Shown here: in pieces, positions 49,730-62,329 of the stretch
Position numbering within the stretch: position 1 is the first letter of the stretch
Layout of the letters: each line of letters begins with the position of its first letter
Source: Tetrahymena thermophila SB210
Taxonomy: Eukaryota; Ciliophora; Oligohymenophorea; Hymenostomatida; Tetrahymenidae
Length of the DNA: 64,000 nucleotides
Assembly (NCBI RefSeq): GCF_000189635.1
Contig: NW_002476481.1
Span: 248,001 to 312,000 of the forward strand
Direction of reading: 5' to 3'
Made by a program: the position numbers and the translations under genes
The notes under the pieces: generated by a model
Told to the model about the DNA's origin: nothing
The model's database searches: none
The model's input: only the letters and a program-made list of their open reading frames with translations

Positions 49730-52700
49730 ATGGTCTTAAAAAAATTGTTGGTTGGTTGGTAGGTTTTTTTATACTTCTTTATCTAGATAATTGATATTGT
49801 ACTCTCAGATTAAACTTAAATCGATTCTCTTTGGTTTGAATTAAAAGTAAGAAACTTAAAACATTTTTTACTTTTAAAAATATATGCATATTATTTTAAT
49901 AGGAATAAAATGCTTTGATTGTAAAGACACTTCCTGATCAAAAAATAGTTTATTGGTAACTTGATTCATAAGGATATATTTAAAAATAAGTAAACCTAAT
50001 TGGCTGTTAATGTCCAATAAATGAATCAGATAAATCTTTTGTGGTAAAATAATTTTAATTGAATTATTATAAATTATAATTTTATAAAAAGGATTAGGAT
50101 GTGTTATACATATTTATTTATAATACTGGTGTTTACTATACTGCTTAATTTAACGATATTAAAAATGCTTTAGATAAATCATCAGTAACTTGCTTAGAAA
50201 ATCATTAAATATAACCATACTAAACAAAATATTTTTTTTATGTAATAAAACATTTATTTAAAAACTACTTCATAATAAATATTATTATTATTAAAAAAGT
50301 ATGGATTTTATATTATATACTAACAATTTATAGAATCTTGGTTTATAGTTAGAAAAGATTTAGGTTTGAATATTATTTATGATAATTCTAGCCCTGATAG
50401 CAGCAATGTTATAATAAAGAAACGAGTCAATTTATTTTATGAAAATGATAGTAAATGGATTATTTATTCTGATCATGATGACAATAAAAATTATGCTTTT
50501 TGGAAAGGAGTCTAATATTTAATCCCTTTTGGTGAATTTTCTAATTATTAATACTATCTCATAGATGTATATTGTTTAAATTTAATCTTAATTTATTAAA
50601 AAATTATTTAATTATTAGGAAAACAGTCAATTATTCTTTGATGGTTTAAATTCAATCTACAAATTAGAATTTGATAATACTAATAAAATATTAATTTTGG
50701 AAAAAAGTATTACTCTCGATTAAGGGTCTATTTTTTCTCAGCCTTTTACAATTCCAGGATATGTAAAATTTTATTTTATAAGCTAAATAAAAATAAATTT
50801 AATAAAAGCAATATTAAGTAATTGTGGTCTATATAAACTAATAACTCTAATTATATGATACATAAACTCTAAATTAGCTTTATTCTATTGAAAATTCCTT
50901 AATTGACAAATCTTCTGTGTCAAAACCTTTCAATTTAATCCTAACATATCAAGTAAAAAATTTAAAATATAAACACAATTCAATTAAAAAAAAGAAAATA
51001 AATAATTTTGAATATATCTGGGCATGTATTTGAAATACGCACCTGGTGTGTAAAAAAAATAAAAATTTAAAATTTTAATTTTTTAATTTTTAAGTGCGCA
51101 TTTATAGAAAGTTACCATTTAAAATATTTAAATCTAATTTTATTAAAAAAATATAGAATGTATTAATTGTTGGTACAAATAAATATACTTTAGCATATCA
51201 ATAAAATGCTTTTTCATCCTAAAAGATCTCAATAAATAATAAATATCTACTTCCATGCACAGATATAGTCTTCAGAAAATATTTTTAAAGCGTAAGATTT
51301 TTAAGTTTAGTTAATAATTTAATAACTATTTTTTTAGATAAAAACTTAGATATTATTTGATTCAAATAATTATTACTTTATAACTATGGACGATTTAGTT
51401 TGTTTACCAAGTTAATACATGGATTCAAAGTAAGGTTTTTGTATTTGAAATTTCATTATTTATTATTTATTTTGATATCAAAAGTAATTAATGTCGAACA
51501 TGTTCAGATAGTCAAGTTTTTATTAAGTAATTTTCTTTTTATTTTTATTAATAATTAAAAATTTTTTATTTCATCAAGTGATTAATGTTCAGATTGCCAA
51601 CCAACATAAGTTAAAATGTACTTTTTAACATTTTTTAATTTTTCTATAAAATGATTTTTATGATTAATAGCAATTAAACCTGCTCACCATGTCCATAAAA
51701 CTGCTCTAAATGCTTGAATACTCAATAATGTTAAATTTGTATAACAGGATTTACTCTAATAAATAGTCAATGTTTTCAACAAATACCTAATTGTACAACC
51801 TAATCAACTCCTAATTAATGCTCATTATGTGACTCAGGATATTTTTTAAATAATAATCAATGCTTTAAAAATATAGCTAATTGTTAAGCTTATTAAGCAA
51901 ATGGTTAATGCTCAGTATGCATTTCAGAATATATTTAGATTAATGGCCAATGCTTTCAATAAATAGCTAATTGTTAAGCTTATTAAGTAAATGGTTAATG
52001 CTCAGTATGTGCTTTAGGATATGCTTTAAGTTAAGAAAAGTAATTTGAAATTTAAAACTAAGAATATTTTAATCTTATATTTGAAGCATTTTAATAGTAT
52101 TTTTTAGTTTAATTCAATTTACATTATTTATTTTTAAAAGTTAGACAGTAGATAAATTTAATGTTTAATAGATAGATTTAAAAAATTTAAAATAAATTTT
52201 AATGATTTGAAAATCTTGTCAAACATTTTTTCACATAAAAAGATTTTTATAATTAAAGATTGAATATCTTCAAAATAAAATAAAATGATAAAAATAAATG
52301 CAATTTAAATTCTTATTTATTAACAATTATAAATTAGAACTTGCTAAAGGTAATGTTAAGAAGGATAATTCTTAGATAGCTAATAGTAATGCTAGGCTTG
52401 CAATTAGAATTGTAAAACTTGTTCATCTTCTACAATATGTTTAACTTGCAATTAAAACTACAATTTAAAGTAAATTTTATTTTTTTGTCTATTTTAATAA
52501 AATATTTAATTCTAATTTAAAAGTTTATAAAAGTAATGTATATCTTGTGGTATAAATCAATTCTTTGATACTATTTCCTAAAAGTGTATTGCATGCATTA
52601 AAGATATGACTAATGGGGGTTTGTGTGTTGCTTAATGTGCAGCAAATCAATACTATGACTAGGTTAACCAATAATGTTAAAAATGTTCTGTTTAATATTA

Positions 52701-54618
52701 ATGTAAGCCAAGCATTCCTTGTAGCGACTAATAATATTACGATTAAGACTAAATGTAATGTATCTCTTGTGATAAATCTTGCTTAACATGCTTAGGTCCT
52801 CTCAGTTCAGATTGTAAGTAATGTTAGAAATAATATATATTTATAGAGGGTAAATGTATTATGAACTGTGAAATTGGCTAATATTTTGATGAGGGTAGCT
52901 AGAGTTGTAAAATTTGTAATGGGAATAGTAACAGCCAATGCACATATTGCTAAATAGGAAGTTTTTATGATAAGGGAAGCAATAATTGCTTAAAGTGTGA
53001 TGCTTCATGTAAAACGTGTGAAGGAACTGGTATAAATTAATGCACATCATGCTTTTAAGATTAAATTTTAATCAGTGGATTTTGTTAATATTGCTAAGAT
53101 GGACTTTATTATGATCCAAAATAATTAGCTTGCTTTTAGTGCGATAAAAGCTGTAAAACTTGTAAAGGTGGAAGTAAAAACGATTGCTTATCATGTGAAA
53201 CTAATTTTAATCTAAACAAAAATCAATGCACAATCTATTAAAGTGATGAGCAATGTTAAAATATAACAACTTACGATGAATATATATTTGATGAGTGTTT
53301 CTAAGGCTATAAATTTGCTCAGCTTACTTCTATTTGTCTTTAGTTTTTAATTTTGAGTTCAATCTTACTTTCTTTTTTGCTAATTTATATTTCTCCAGCT
53401 TCCAGTCCAGTAAGCTGGTGTTACTTACAAATTTAGCAATTAATTGGAAATTACATATTTACTCCGTACATAAATATATTATTGATAAACCATTATCACT
53501 TAAAATATAGCTATATGAATAATGTTTTCAATATTATCCCTAACATTTTTAGTTAAAACTCTTCAACTTAGTTTAACTTAAATTTGTTAAATACTTTTAT
53601 AAACGTATAAAATATTTCTGATAGTTACTCTAGCAATTGCTTTTACTAAATAATTATATTTTTGCTTGCTACTTTTATAAGTGTTGTCTTACTTATAAAA
53701 TAAAGATACTTCTCAAAGACTATTAATTGGGTAGATCGTTACATTAACTGGAATTACATGATAGGAGCATTAAGATTAATTTCAAACTTTATTATCTTTA
53801 ATTTCTTTTTACTTCTTAGCTAATTATCTTCCTTATAAATTATTGATTATTGCTTTTTTACAGCCTTTGCTATCATTTACTCATTATTTCATTTTCTACT
53901 TTTCTCTAAACTTAAATCAATAGATTAATCCAGCCAAAATTCTAACTTATAATTAATATCCTTTGCTTCTGCAGGCACTGAGAGAACTAATTTTCTATAA
54001 AGAATATTTTGGATAAGTTATGAATTTAGGAAGCTCATTATTACAATTATCTAAGGAGCTCTACTACTTTCTAGTAACTAGTATAAATCAGTTCCTTGGA
54101 TTCATTTTGTAATAAATATTTTATACTTGTTTTTGATTTTAAAATACAGACCTTTTGTTGATAAAAATAATAATCTAATGCTAACTCTAATGGAGATTTT
54201 TCATATGCTTTTGATATTTTAGATTTCAATGGTAACTATTAAAAATAATGAGCCATAGACTTTGGAATAACCGTTTTTATAAAATAATAAAAACTCTTAA
54301 GTTTCATTTGGTTATATCTTCATAACTTTGATGTTACTCTTTGTAATTTCTTATATGCTATTTTGCATTTATATAATAACCAAACACATACTCTAAAATA
54401 TCTCTAAGAGACGCTAAATCAAAACAAAAAGCGATCTAAATATAACAATCAATTAAAAATTATCCTCTTCTAATATGAGTTAAACCGTCTCATAAAATAT
54501 TGATATTAATCACTTAGAATAAAAAGAGATATAATGGACAAAGAACCCTTTAAATAAAAATTTTAAGCTAAAAGATAGCTAATAAGTTGTTGAGTTATAA
54601 TCAATTTAATAATTTTGA
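49730..54618 (+). CDS. Gene 9: propeller-like plus Cys-repeat multi-pass protein, 1288 aa
   Basis: Thirteen exons: 49730-49846, 49903-50043, 50092-50241, 50300-50566, 50619-50762, 50809-50952, 51157-51291, 51338-51429, 51485-51526, 51579-51617, 51671-52039, 52338-52469, 52524-54618. They sum to 3867 nt, stop TGA 54616-54618. Layout as in genes 7 and 8. Exon 4 is longer (267 nt versus 237) and varies most. The repeat exon holds three 30-aa units (residues about 464-547), two of them a divergent N-C-Q-A-Y type. Exon 12 is one codon shorter than in genes 7 and 8. The last exon is 2095 nt; membrane segments start near residue 861. The tail closely matches gene 10. Intron 6 (50953-51156) contains an extra hairpin-like insertion. 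Confidence 0.9.
51018..51110. repeat. Hairpin-like insertion in intron 6 of gene 9
   Basis: Intron 6 carries extra sequence with GC-containing ends (GAAATACGCACC on the left, AAGTGCGCATTT on the right) that are partly complementary. It lies at the same place as a larger relative in gene 10 and is absent from genes 7, 8 and 11. Confidence 0.5.
51792..52039 (+). repeat. 90-bp coding minisatellite, 3 copies, in gene 9
   Basis: Units start at 51792, 51882 and 51972. The second and third share a Gln-Ala-Tyr variant after the first Cys. In frame; these two variants are also the type retained in gene 10. Confidence 0.9.
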
Positions 54619-55284
54619 TATCCATAAAAAATAATATAAAAATATATATTTAAGGTTAATTTGAGTTCAAGTAAATAAATTTTCTGTATTTATTTTATTC
54701 TTTATAAAAAATAAAAAATTTTGCTAAAAAAATGAATTTATTTATTGAAATTAAATTATTAAATAGATAATTTTACTATTTAAATTTGCTATTTAAAATT
54801 TAATCAAATTATAATATATCTTTTTAAATTTTTCATTCACTATAACCACTGATAAAATTTAAGATCTATCATGAAGTGAATTAATAACTCTTTATACGAC
54901 TTTTTTTACTTAAGCTGTATGAACTATTATCATTAGATCATTTGATTTTTGATTGATTGATTATATATCTTTTTAACAATTATTTTTCTTTATTTAATTC
55001 GAATTTTATTAAATTATTTTGGAAATATAATATACCTTTTAAATATATCTTATTTTTAAAAATTATTAATATCTTTTTTAAAAAGAAATTTTGATTATTA
55101 AATAAATAATTAATATTTTCTTTTAAAATAAATAAACATGTATATTTTAAAATAATTAAATTAAAAATATAATAAAATAAATATTTTTTAATATAAAGCA
55201 AAATAAAATTATTAAATTTATTAATCTATTTTATAGCAAATGCAGGAATTAAATTCTTAATTTTCCACATCCAGAAGAATTTAA
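54619..55284. other. 3' flank of gene 9
   Basis: AT-rich sequence resembling the flanks of genes 7 and 10. A minus-strand frame at 54980-55201 is low-complexity AT-rich sequence and not credible as a gene. Confidence 0.6.
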
Positions 55285-55510
55285 TACCTAGAATTGCTAT
55301 ATTTAATATTTTGAAAATCTAATTAAAAAAATAGAAGTAAGTATTGCATAACTTAAAAATGTTTTTTTTTTGAATGGTATTTGAATGAAATAAAGTCATA
55401 TAGCTATTTTTTAGTTTACTTAAATAAAGATAAAAATCTGATTGATTTTTGGCTGCATGTTGATTTAAATTTAATTTATATTATCAATAATATTTAATTC
55501 TTTTGTTTTA
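55285..55510 (+). pseudogene. Relic C: short gene-6-like tail fragment
   Basis: Starts at GCTATATTTAATATTTTGAA, runs through a decayed FEW motif (about 55374-55392) and a CTGCATGTTGATTTAAAT segment, then switches to gene 6 3'-flank sequence at the same point as relic B. Non-coding in its present form. Confidence 0.7.
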
Positions 55511-56467
55511 ATTTTAAGTATATTTCTTTCATCTCTCATTTCAATAACAAATATGTGGTTAAGCTAAGATAATTTAATTATTTGTATTATTATGTTATGG
55601 TATAATACACATTTTAATTAAATCGCTTAAATATTAAATTAGGATTTGAGTGTTTAATTTGAAGGGTTTTTGAGTAACTAAAAATAAAAATCAAATTTAT
55701 TGTTTTTATTAAGTAAAATTTGGTTTAATTGATTATGTATAAATCTCACAATTTTCATATCCTTTAAAATACAAAAATATTTAAATTTTATGTATAATAG
55801 ATAATGAAAAATAGCATAATTCTATTATCAAAAAATGATTTCAATCATTTTTTTATTTTAAGTTTAATAAATATTTTTTAAATAAATAAACTTAAAAAAG
55901 TCTCTTGATTATAAAAATCTTATTTAAAGAAAAAGTTGGAAAATTATGTTTGTCTTTTTAATCTTTCTTTTTTTACTATTTTTTTTTATTTCCTACCCAT
56001 CTTATAGAAGCTTCTGCAACAATTTTAAACCAGATAAATTGTTTATTTTAAATACTTTTTAAATTATTAAAACTATTTTTTTAATATCTGGATGGAATGT
56101 AATAAACAAAGTAGATTTAAAAAAAAAAAAATATTAGTTTCTCTTCATTAAACATTTGTATATATTAAAGTAAAAGTTATTTTAAAAATTAAGCTCGTAT
56201 TTTTTTAGGAATTTAAAGGACAATTTTAATTACTTGAATCGAAAGAATCAAAACCCCTCACAAATTAATCTTGAACATTTTAACATGAATAAAAATGTAA
56301 GTGTAAAATTAAGAATCCTTAAATTAATTAAAACCATCTAATTTTATTCAAATAGTTAGATTAAGAATTTATAACAAGTAATTTAGATTTAAAAACAAAT
56401 AAATAGTTAGTTTGAAAAAGAAATAAGAAAATTAAAGGCAAACATTCAAATTTAAAGCAAATTCAAA
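55511..56467. other. Spacer before gene 10
   Basis: Copy of the recurring spacer with block I (about 55500-55640) and block II (about 56240-56290). No gene. Confidence 0.65.
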
Positions 56468-59400
56468 ATGGTCTTAAAAAAATTGTTGCTTGGTTGGTAG
56501 GTTTTTTTATACTTCTTTATCTAGATAATTGATATTGTGCTCTCAGATTAAATTTAAATCGATTCTCTTTGGTTTGAATTAAAAGTAAGAAACTTAAAAC
56601 ATATTTTACTTTTAAAAATATATGCATATTATTTTAATAGGAATAAAATGCTTTGATTGTAAGTACACTTCCTGATAAAAATACAGTTTATTGGTAACTT
56701 GATTCATAAGGATATATTTAAAAATAAGTAAACCTAATTGGCTGTTAATGTCCAACAAATGAATCAGATAAATCTTTTGTGGTAAAATAATTTTAATTGA
56801 ATTATTTTAAATTTTAATTTTATAAAAAGGTTCAGAATGTGTTACACATATTTTTTTATTAAAGTGGTATTTACTATACTGCTTAATTTAGCGATATTGT
56901 AAATGCTTTAGATAAATCATCAGTAACGTGCTTATAACATTAAGGATAATCATATACAAAATATTTTTTTTATGTAATAAAACATTTATTTAAAAACGAC
57001 TTCATAATAAATATTATTATTATTAAAAAAGAATGGATTTTATATTATATACTAATCTAGTAAATGGTTTATAGTTAGATTAAACTTTGTTTTGAATATT
57101 AATTATGATTATATTGGTTTTGATAGAAATGTTAAAATTAAGTAACGAGTCTATAGATTTTATGAAAATAATAGTAAATGGATTATTTATTCTGATGGCG
57201 CGCTTAAAAATTATGCTTATTGGAAAGGAGTCTAATATTTAATCCCTGGTTCTGGTCAATTTTCTAATTATTAATACTATCTCATAGATGTATATTGTTT
57301 AAATTTAATCTTAATTTATTAAAAAATTTTTTAATTATTAGGAAAACAGTCAATTATTCTTTGATGGTTTAAATTCAATCTACAAATTAAAATTTGATAA
57401 TAATACTAATCAAATATTAATTAATGGAATTATTACTCTCGATTAAGGGTCTATTTTTTCTCAGCTTTTTACAATTCCAGGATATGTAAGTTTTTATTTT
57501 ATAAGCTAAATAAAAATAAATTTAATAAAAGCAAAATTAAGTAATTGTGGTCTATATAAACTAATAACTCAAATTATATGATACACAAACTGTAAATTTG
57601 CTTTATTCTATTGAAAATTCCTTTATTGACACATCTTCTGTGTAAAGACCTTTCGACTTAATCCTAACATATCAAGTAAAAAATTTAAAATATAAACACA
57701 ATTTAATCTTAGTTAATTAAAAAAAATAAATAATTTTGAATCTCTCTGAGCATTTATTTTGAAATGTGCACTTGGCGCTAAAAAAAATGAAAATTAAAAA
57801 AAGCGCACGCACTAGGTACGCATTAATTAAAAATTGTAAAATTTTTTTAAAAATTAAATATTAAGAATTCTTTAATATTAAAAATAAAATTTAAATTTTT
57901 TAATTTTTACGTGCGCATTAAGAGAAAGTTACCATTTAAAATATTTAAATCTAATTTGATTAATAAATATATAGAATGTATTAGTTGTTGGTACAAATAA
58001 ATATACTTTAGCATATCAAAATAATGCTTTTTCATCCTAAAAGATCTTAATAAAAAATATGTATCAACTTCCATGCAGAGATAAAGTCTTAAGAAAATTA
58101 TTTTAAAGTGTAAGATTTTTAACTTTAGTTCATAATTTAATAACTATTTTTTTAGTAAATATCTTTGATATTATTTGATTCAACTAATTACTACTTTATA
58201 ACTATGGACGATTTAGTTTGTAGACCAAGTTAATACATGGATTCAAAGTAAGGTTTTTGTATTTGAAATTTTATTATTTATTATTTATTTTGATATCATA
58301 AGTAATTAGTGCCAAATATGTACAGATAATCAAGTTCTTATTAAGTAATTTTCTTTTTATTTTTATTAATAATTAAAAATTTTTTTTATTTCATCAAGTG
58401 ATTAATGTTCAGATTATTGCCAACCAGCATAAGTTAAAAGGTATTTTTAACATTTTTTAATTTTTCTATAAAATTATTTTTATGATTAATAGTAATTAAA
58501 CCTGCTTACCATGTCCAAATATTTAGATTAATGGTCAATGCTTTCAAAAAATAGCTAATTGTTAAGCTTATTAAGCAAATGGTTAATGCTCAGTGTGTGC
58601 TTTAGGATATACTTTAAGTTCAGAAAAGTAATTTAAATTTTAAAACTAAGAATATTTTAATCTTATATTTGAAGCATTTTAATATTATTTTTTAGTTTAA
58701 TTCAATTTACATTATTTTAATAGTCAATGCAAATAATGCTAAATAGGAAGTTTTTATGATAAGGGAAGCAATAATTGCTTGAAGTGTGATGCTTCATGTA
58801 AAACTTGTGAAGGAACTGGTATAAACTAATGCACATCATGCTTTTAAGATTAAATTTTAATCAGTGGATTTTGTTAATATTGCTAAGATGGATTTTATTA
58901 TGATCCAAAATAATTAGATTGCTTTTAGTGCGATAAAAGTTGTAAAACTTGTAAAGGTGGAAGTAATAATGATTGCTTATCTTGTGAAACTAATTTTAAT
59001 CTAAACAAAAATCAATGTACAATCTATTAAAGTGATGAGTAATGTTAAAATATAACAACTTACAATGAATTTATATTTGATGAGTGCTTCTAAGGCTATA
59101 AATTTGCTCAGCTTACTTCTATTTGTCTTTAGTTTTTAATTTTGAGTTCAATCTTACTTTCTTTTTTGCTAATTTATATTTCTCCAGCTTCCAGTCCAGT
59201 GAGCTGGTGTTACTTACAAATTTAGCAATTAATTGGAAATTACATATTTACTCCGTACATAAATATATTATTGATAAACCATTATCACTTAAAATATAGC
59301 TATATGAATAATGTTTTCAATATTATCCCTAACATTTTTAGTTAAAACTCTTCAACTTAGTTTAACTTAAATTTGTTAAATACTTTTATAAACGTATAAA

Positions 59401-60407
59401 ATATTTCTGATAGTTACTCTCGCAATTGCTTTTACTAAATAATTATATTTTTGCTTGCTACTTTTATAAGTATTGTCTTACTGATAAAATAAAGATTCTT
59501 CTCAAAGGCTATTAATTGGGTAGATCGTTATATTAACTGGAATTACATGATAGGAGCATTAAGATTAATTTCAAACTTTATTATCTTTAATTTCTTTTTA
59601 CTTCTTAGCTAATTATCTTCCTTATCTATTATTGATTATTGCTTTTTTTCTGCCTTTGCTATCATTTACTCATTATTTCATTTTCTACTTTTCTCTAAAC
59701 TTAAAAGAATAGATTAATACAGCCAAAATTCTAACTTATAATTAATATCCCTTGCTTATGTAGGCACTCAGAGAATCCATTTTCTATAAAGAATATTTTG
59801 GATAGGTTTTGAATTTAGGAAGCTTATAATTGCAATTATCTAAGGAGCTCTACTGCTTTCTAGTAACTAGTATAAATCAGTTCCATGGATTCATTTTGTA
59901 ATAAATATTTTTTATTTGCTTTTAATATTAAAATACAGACCTTTTGTTGATAAAAATAATAATCTAATGCTAACTCTAATGGAGATTTTTCATATACTTC
60001 TGATATTTTAGATTTCAATGATAACTAATACAAATAATGAGCCATAGACTTTGGAATAACCATTTTTATAAAATAATAAAAACTCTTAAGTTTTTTTTGG
60101 TTATATCTTCATAGCTTTGATATTACTCTTTGTAATTTCTTATATGCTATTTTGCATTTACATATTAATCAAACACATACTCTAAAATATATGTAAGAGA
60201 CGCTAAATCAAAACAAAAAGCGATCTAAATATAACAATCAACTAATAATTATCCTCTTCTAATATGAGTAAAGCAGTCTCATAAAATTTTAATATAAATC
60301 ACTTAGAATAAAAAGAGATATAATGGACAAGGAACCCGTTAAATAAAAATTTTAAGCTAAAAGATGGCAAATAAGTTGTTGAGTTATCATCAATTTAATA
60401 ATTTTGA
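56468..60407 (+). CDS. Gene 10: shortened propeller-like plus Cys multi-pass protein, 1025 aa
   Basis: Twelve exons: 56468-56584, 56641-56781, 56830-56973, 57032-57289, 57342-57485, 57532-57675, 57975-58109, 58156-58247, 58303-58344, 58399-58440, 58493-58627, 58724-60407. They sum to 3078 nt, stop TGA 60405-60407. The 5' part matches gene 9. Exon 11 has lost most Cys repeats in frame (one unit left). A second deletion removes the equivalent of gene 9 exon 12 and about the first 0.4 kb of exon 13, fusing intron sequence to the Cys-rich coding region. An AG at 58722-58723 then serves as acceptor and keeps phase 2, so the frame stays open into an intact membrane tail (from about residue 600). 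It is probably still functional, with a much shorter Cys stalk. Exon 10 has one extra codon. Intron 6 carries a hairpin-like insertion. Confidence 0.85.
57740..57925. repeat. Hairpin-like insertion in intron 6 of gene 10
   Basis: Left end GAAATGTGCACTTGGCGCT and right end TTTTTACGTGCGCATT are partly complementary, with an internal AAGCGCACGCACT. It occupies the same intron position as the smaller insertion in gene 9, consistent with one insertion before these two paralogues split and a later internal deletion in gene 9. Confidence 0.55.
58560..58627 (+). repeat. Single remaining 90-bp-family unit in gene 10
   Basis: One final unit of the N-C-Q-A-Y type precedes the splice donor. The start of the exon joins directly to the middle of the preceding unit, showing an in-frame loss of the intervening copies. 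Confidence 0.85.
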
Positions 60408-61150
60408 TATCCATAAAAAATAATATAAATATATATATTTAAGGTTCATTTGAGTTCAGTAAACTTTCTGTAGTTTATTTTACTCTTTAAAAAAAATTAA
60501 AAATTTATCTAAAAAAATGAATTTATTGAAATTAAATTATTAATCAAATTATAATATATCTTTTTAAATTTTTCATTCTCTATAACCACTGATAAAATTA
60601 AAAATCTATGATGAAGTGAATTAATAACTCTTTATATCACTTTTCTTTTTTTACTTAAGCTGTATGAACTATTACTATTAGATATTTGGATTTTTGATTG
60701 ATTGATATTATATCTTTTTAACAATTATTTTTCTTTATTTAAATCCAATTTTATTAAATTATTTTGGAAATATAATATACCTATAAAATATATCTTATTT
60801 TTAAAAATTAGTAATATCTTTTTTGAAAAGAAAATTTTATTTATTATTGAATTTTATTTTTTAAATTATTAAAAATTTGTTCAAAAAGTTTTTAAAAAAG
60901 TCTGAAAATGTAGCCCTCCAAGTAAAATACTTGGAAAGCGAAAAAATAGTAAAAGATTTTTTCTACTTACTAATCTAAAAATGCATTCTCTGCTCTTAGA
61001 AGAATAGTGTTCAATAAATAATATTATTAATACATAAATTTAATTTAAGATTTAATATTAAAAATATTAAAAAGTAAATCAATAAAATAAAACCTTAAAA
61101 TGGATAAAAGATAAAAAATTTTATATCAAAATAATTATATAATCTCATAA
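60408..61150. other. 3' flank of gene 10
   Basis: AT-rich flank. A unique stretch at about 60895-61020 includes a perfect 7-bp stem (CCAAGTA at 60918 and TACTTGG at 60928). No gene. Confidence 0.55.
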
Positions 61151-61370
61151 AGTTATACAAATTATTACATAACTTAAAAATGTTTTTTTGGATGATATTT
61201 AAATGGAAAAAAATAATTATAGATCTTTTATAGGTATTTTTTTACTTAAATAAAGATAAATAACTGATTTTTTTTTGGCTGCATATTGGTTTAAATCTAA
61301 TTTATATGATCTATCATATCTAAATTTATATGATCTACCATATTTAATTCTTTTGCTTTACATATTAAGT
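61151..61370 (+). pseudogene. Relic D: short gene-6-like tail fragment
   Basis: Contains TGGATGATATTTAAATGGAA (the decayed FEWKK region) and GCATATTGGTTTAAATCTAA matching gene 6 around 33510, with a short internal duplication of ATCTAATTTATATGATC-like sequence. It then enters the gene 6 3'-flank sequence at the same point as relics B and C. Confidence 0.7.
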
Positions 61371-62329
61371 ATCTTACTTTGATCCCTCATTTCTATAGCA
61401 AATATGTGGTTAAGCTAAGCTAATTAAATTATTTGTATATTTTTGTTATGTCATATTACGCATTTTAATTAAATAACATAAATATTAAATTAGGATTTAA
61501 GTGTTTAATTTGTATGTTTTTTGAGTAACTAAAATAAAAATCAAATATATTGTTTTTATTGAGTAAAATGTGATTTAATTGGTCAGGTATAAACCTCAAA
61601 ATTTTTATATCCTTTGAAATACAAAAATATTTAAATTGTTTCTATAGTAGTTTAATCAAAAATAACATAATTCTATTATCAAAAAAAAATGATTTCTTTT
61701 AATTTATTTATTTTTAAGTTTAATGAATATTTTTTTGAAGAAAATAAACATACAAAAATATCTTGAATATAAAAAATCTTATTTAAAGAAAAGGTTGAAA
61801 ATTAATTAATGTTTGTTTTTTTATTAATTGCCTAAAAATCTAATATAAGCTTCTGCAACCATTTTAAAATATGATAAATTGTTTATTAATAATAATTATT
61901 TAATTATTAATATTATTTTTTTATTTCTGCACTGTGATAAATAAAGTAGATTTAAAAATAGAAAAAGATATTAGTTTCTCTGTATTAAAACATAAAAATA
62001 AATTTATACTTTTATTTAAAGAAAATAGAAGTGAAAAATTTTTTAATAAATTGAGCCACAATTTTTTTAGGAATTAAAAGGACAGCTTTAATTACTTGAA
62101 TTGAAAGAATAAAAACCCCTCACTAATTAATCTTGAACATTTTAACATGAATAAAAATGTAAGTGAATAATTAAGAATCCTTAAATTAATTAAAACCATC
62201 TAATTTTATTCAAATAGTTAGATTAAGAAGTTATAACAAATATCTTATATTTAAAAACAAATAAATCGTTAATTTGAAAAAGAAATAAGAAAATTAAAGG
62301 TAAGTATTCTAATTTAAAGCAAACTCAAA
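61371..62329. other. Spacer before gene 11
   Basis: Fifth copy of the recurring spacer, with blocks I and II (about 62105-62155). No gene. Confidence 0.65.

Noticed and set aside
49750..49765. TTGGTTGGTTGG run as a telomere or chromosome-breakage signal
   Set aside because: It lies inside the signal-peptide exon of gene 9 and does not match the 15-bp breakage sequence known in Tetrahymena; no telomeric repeats occur.
54980..55201. Minus-strand frame of 73 codons after gene 9
   Set aside because: Low-complexity Ile/Lys/Asn/Leu composition in 3' flank, no conservation in the equivalent flank of gene 10.
60918..60934. Perfect 7-bp hairpin as a terminator
   Set aside because: It is a single short stem about 500 bp after the gene 10 stop, and ciliate nuclear genes do not use such terminators.
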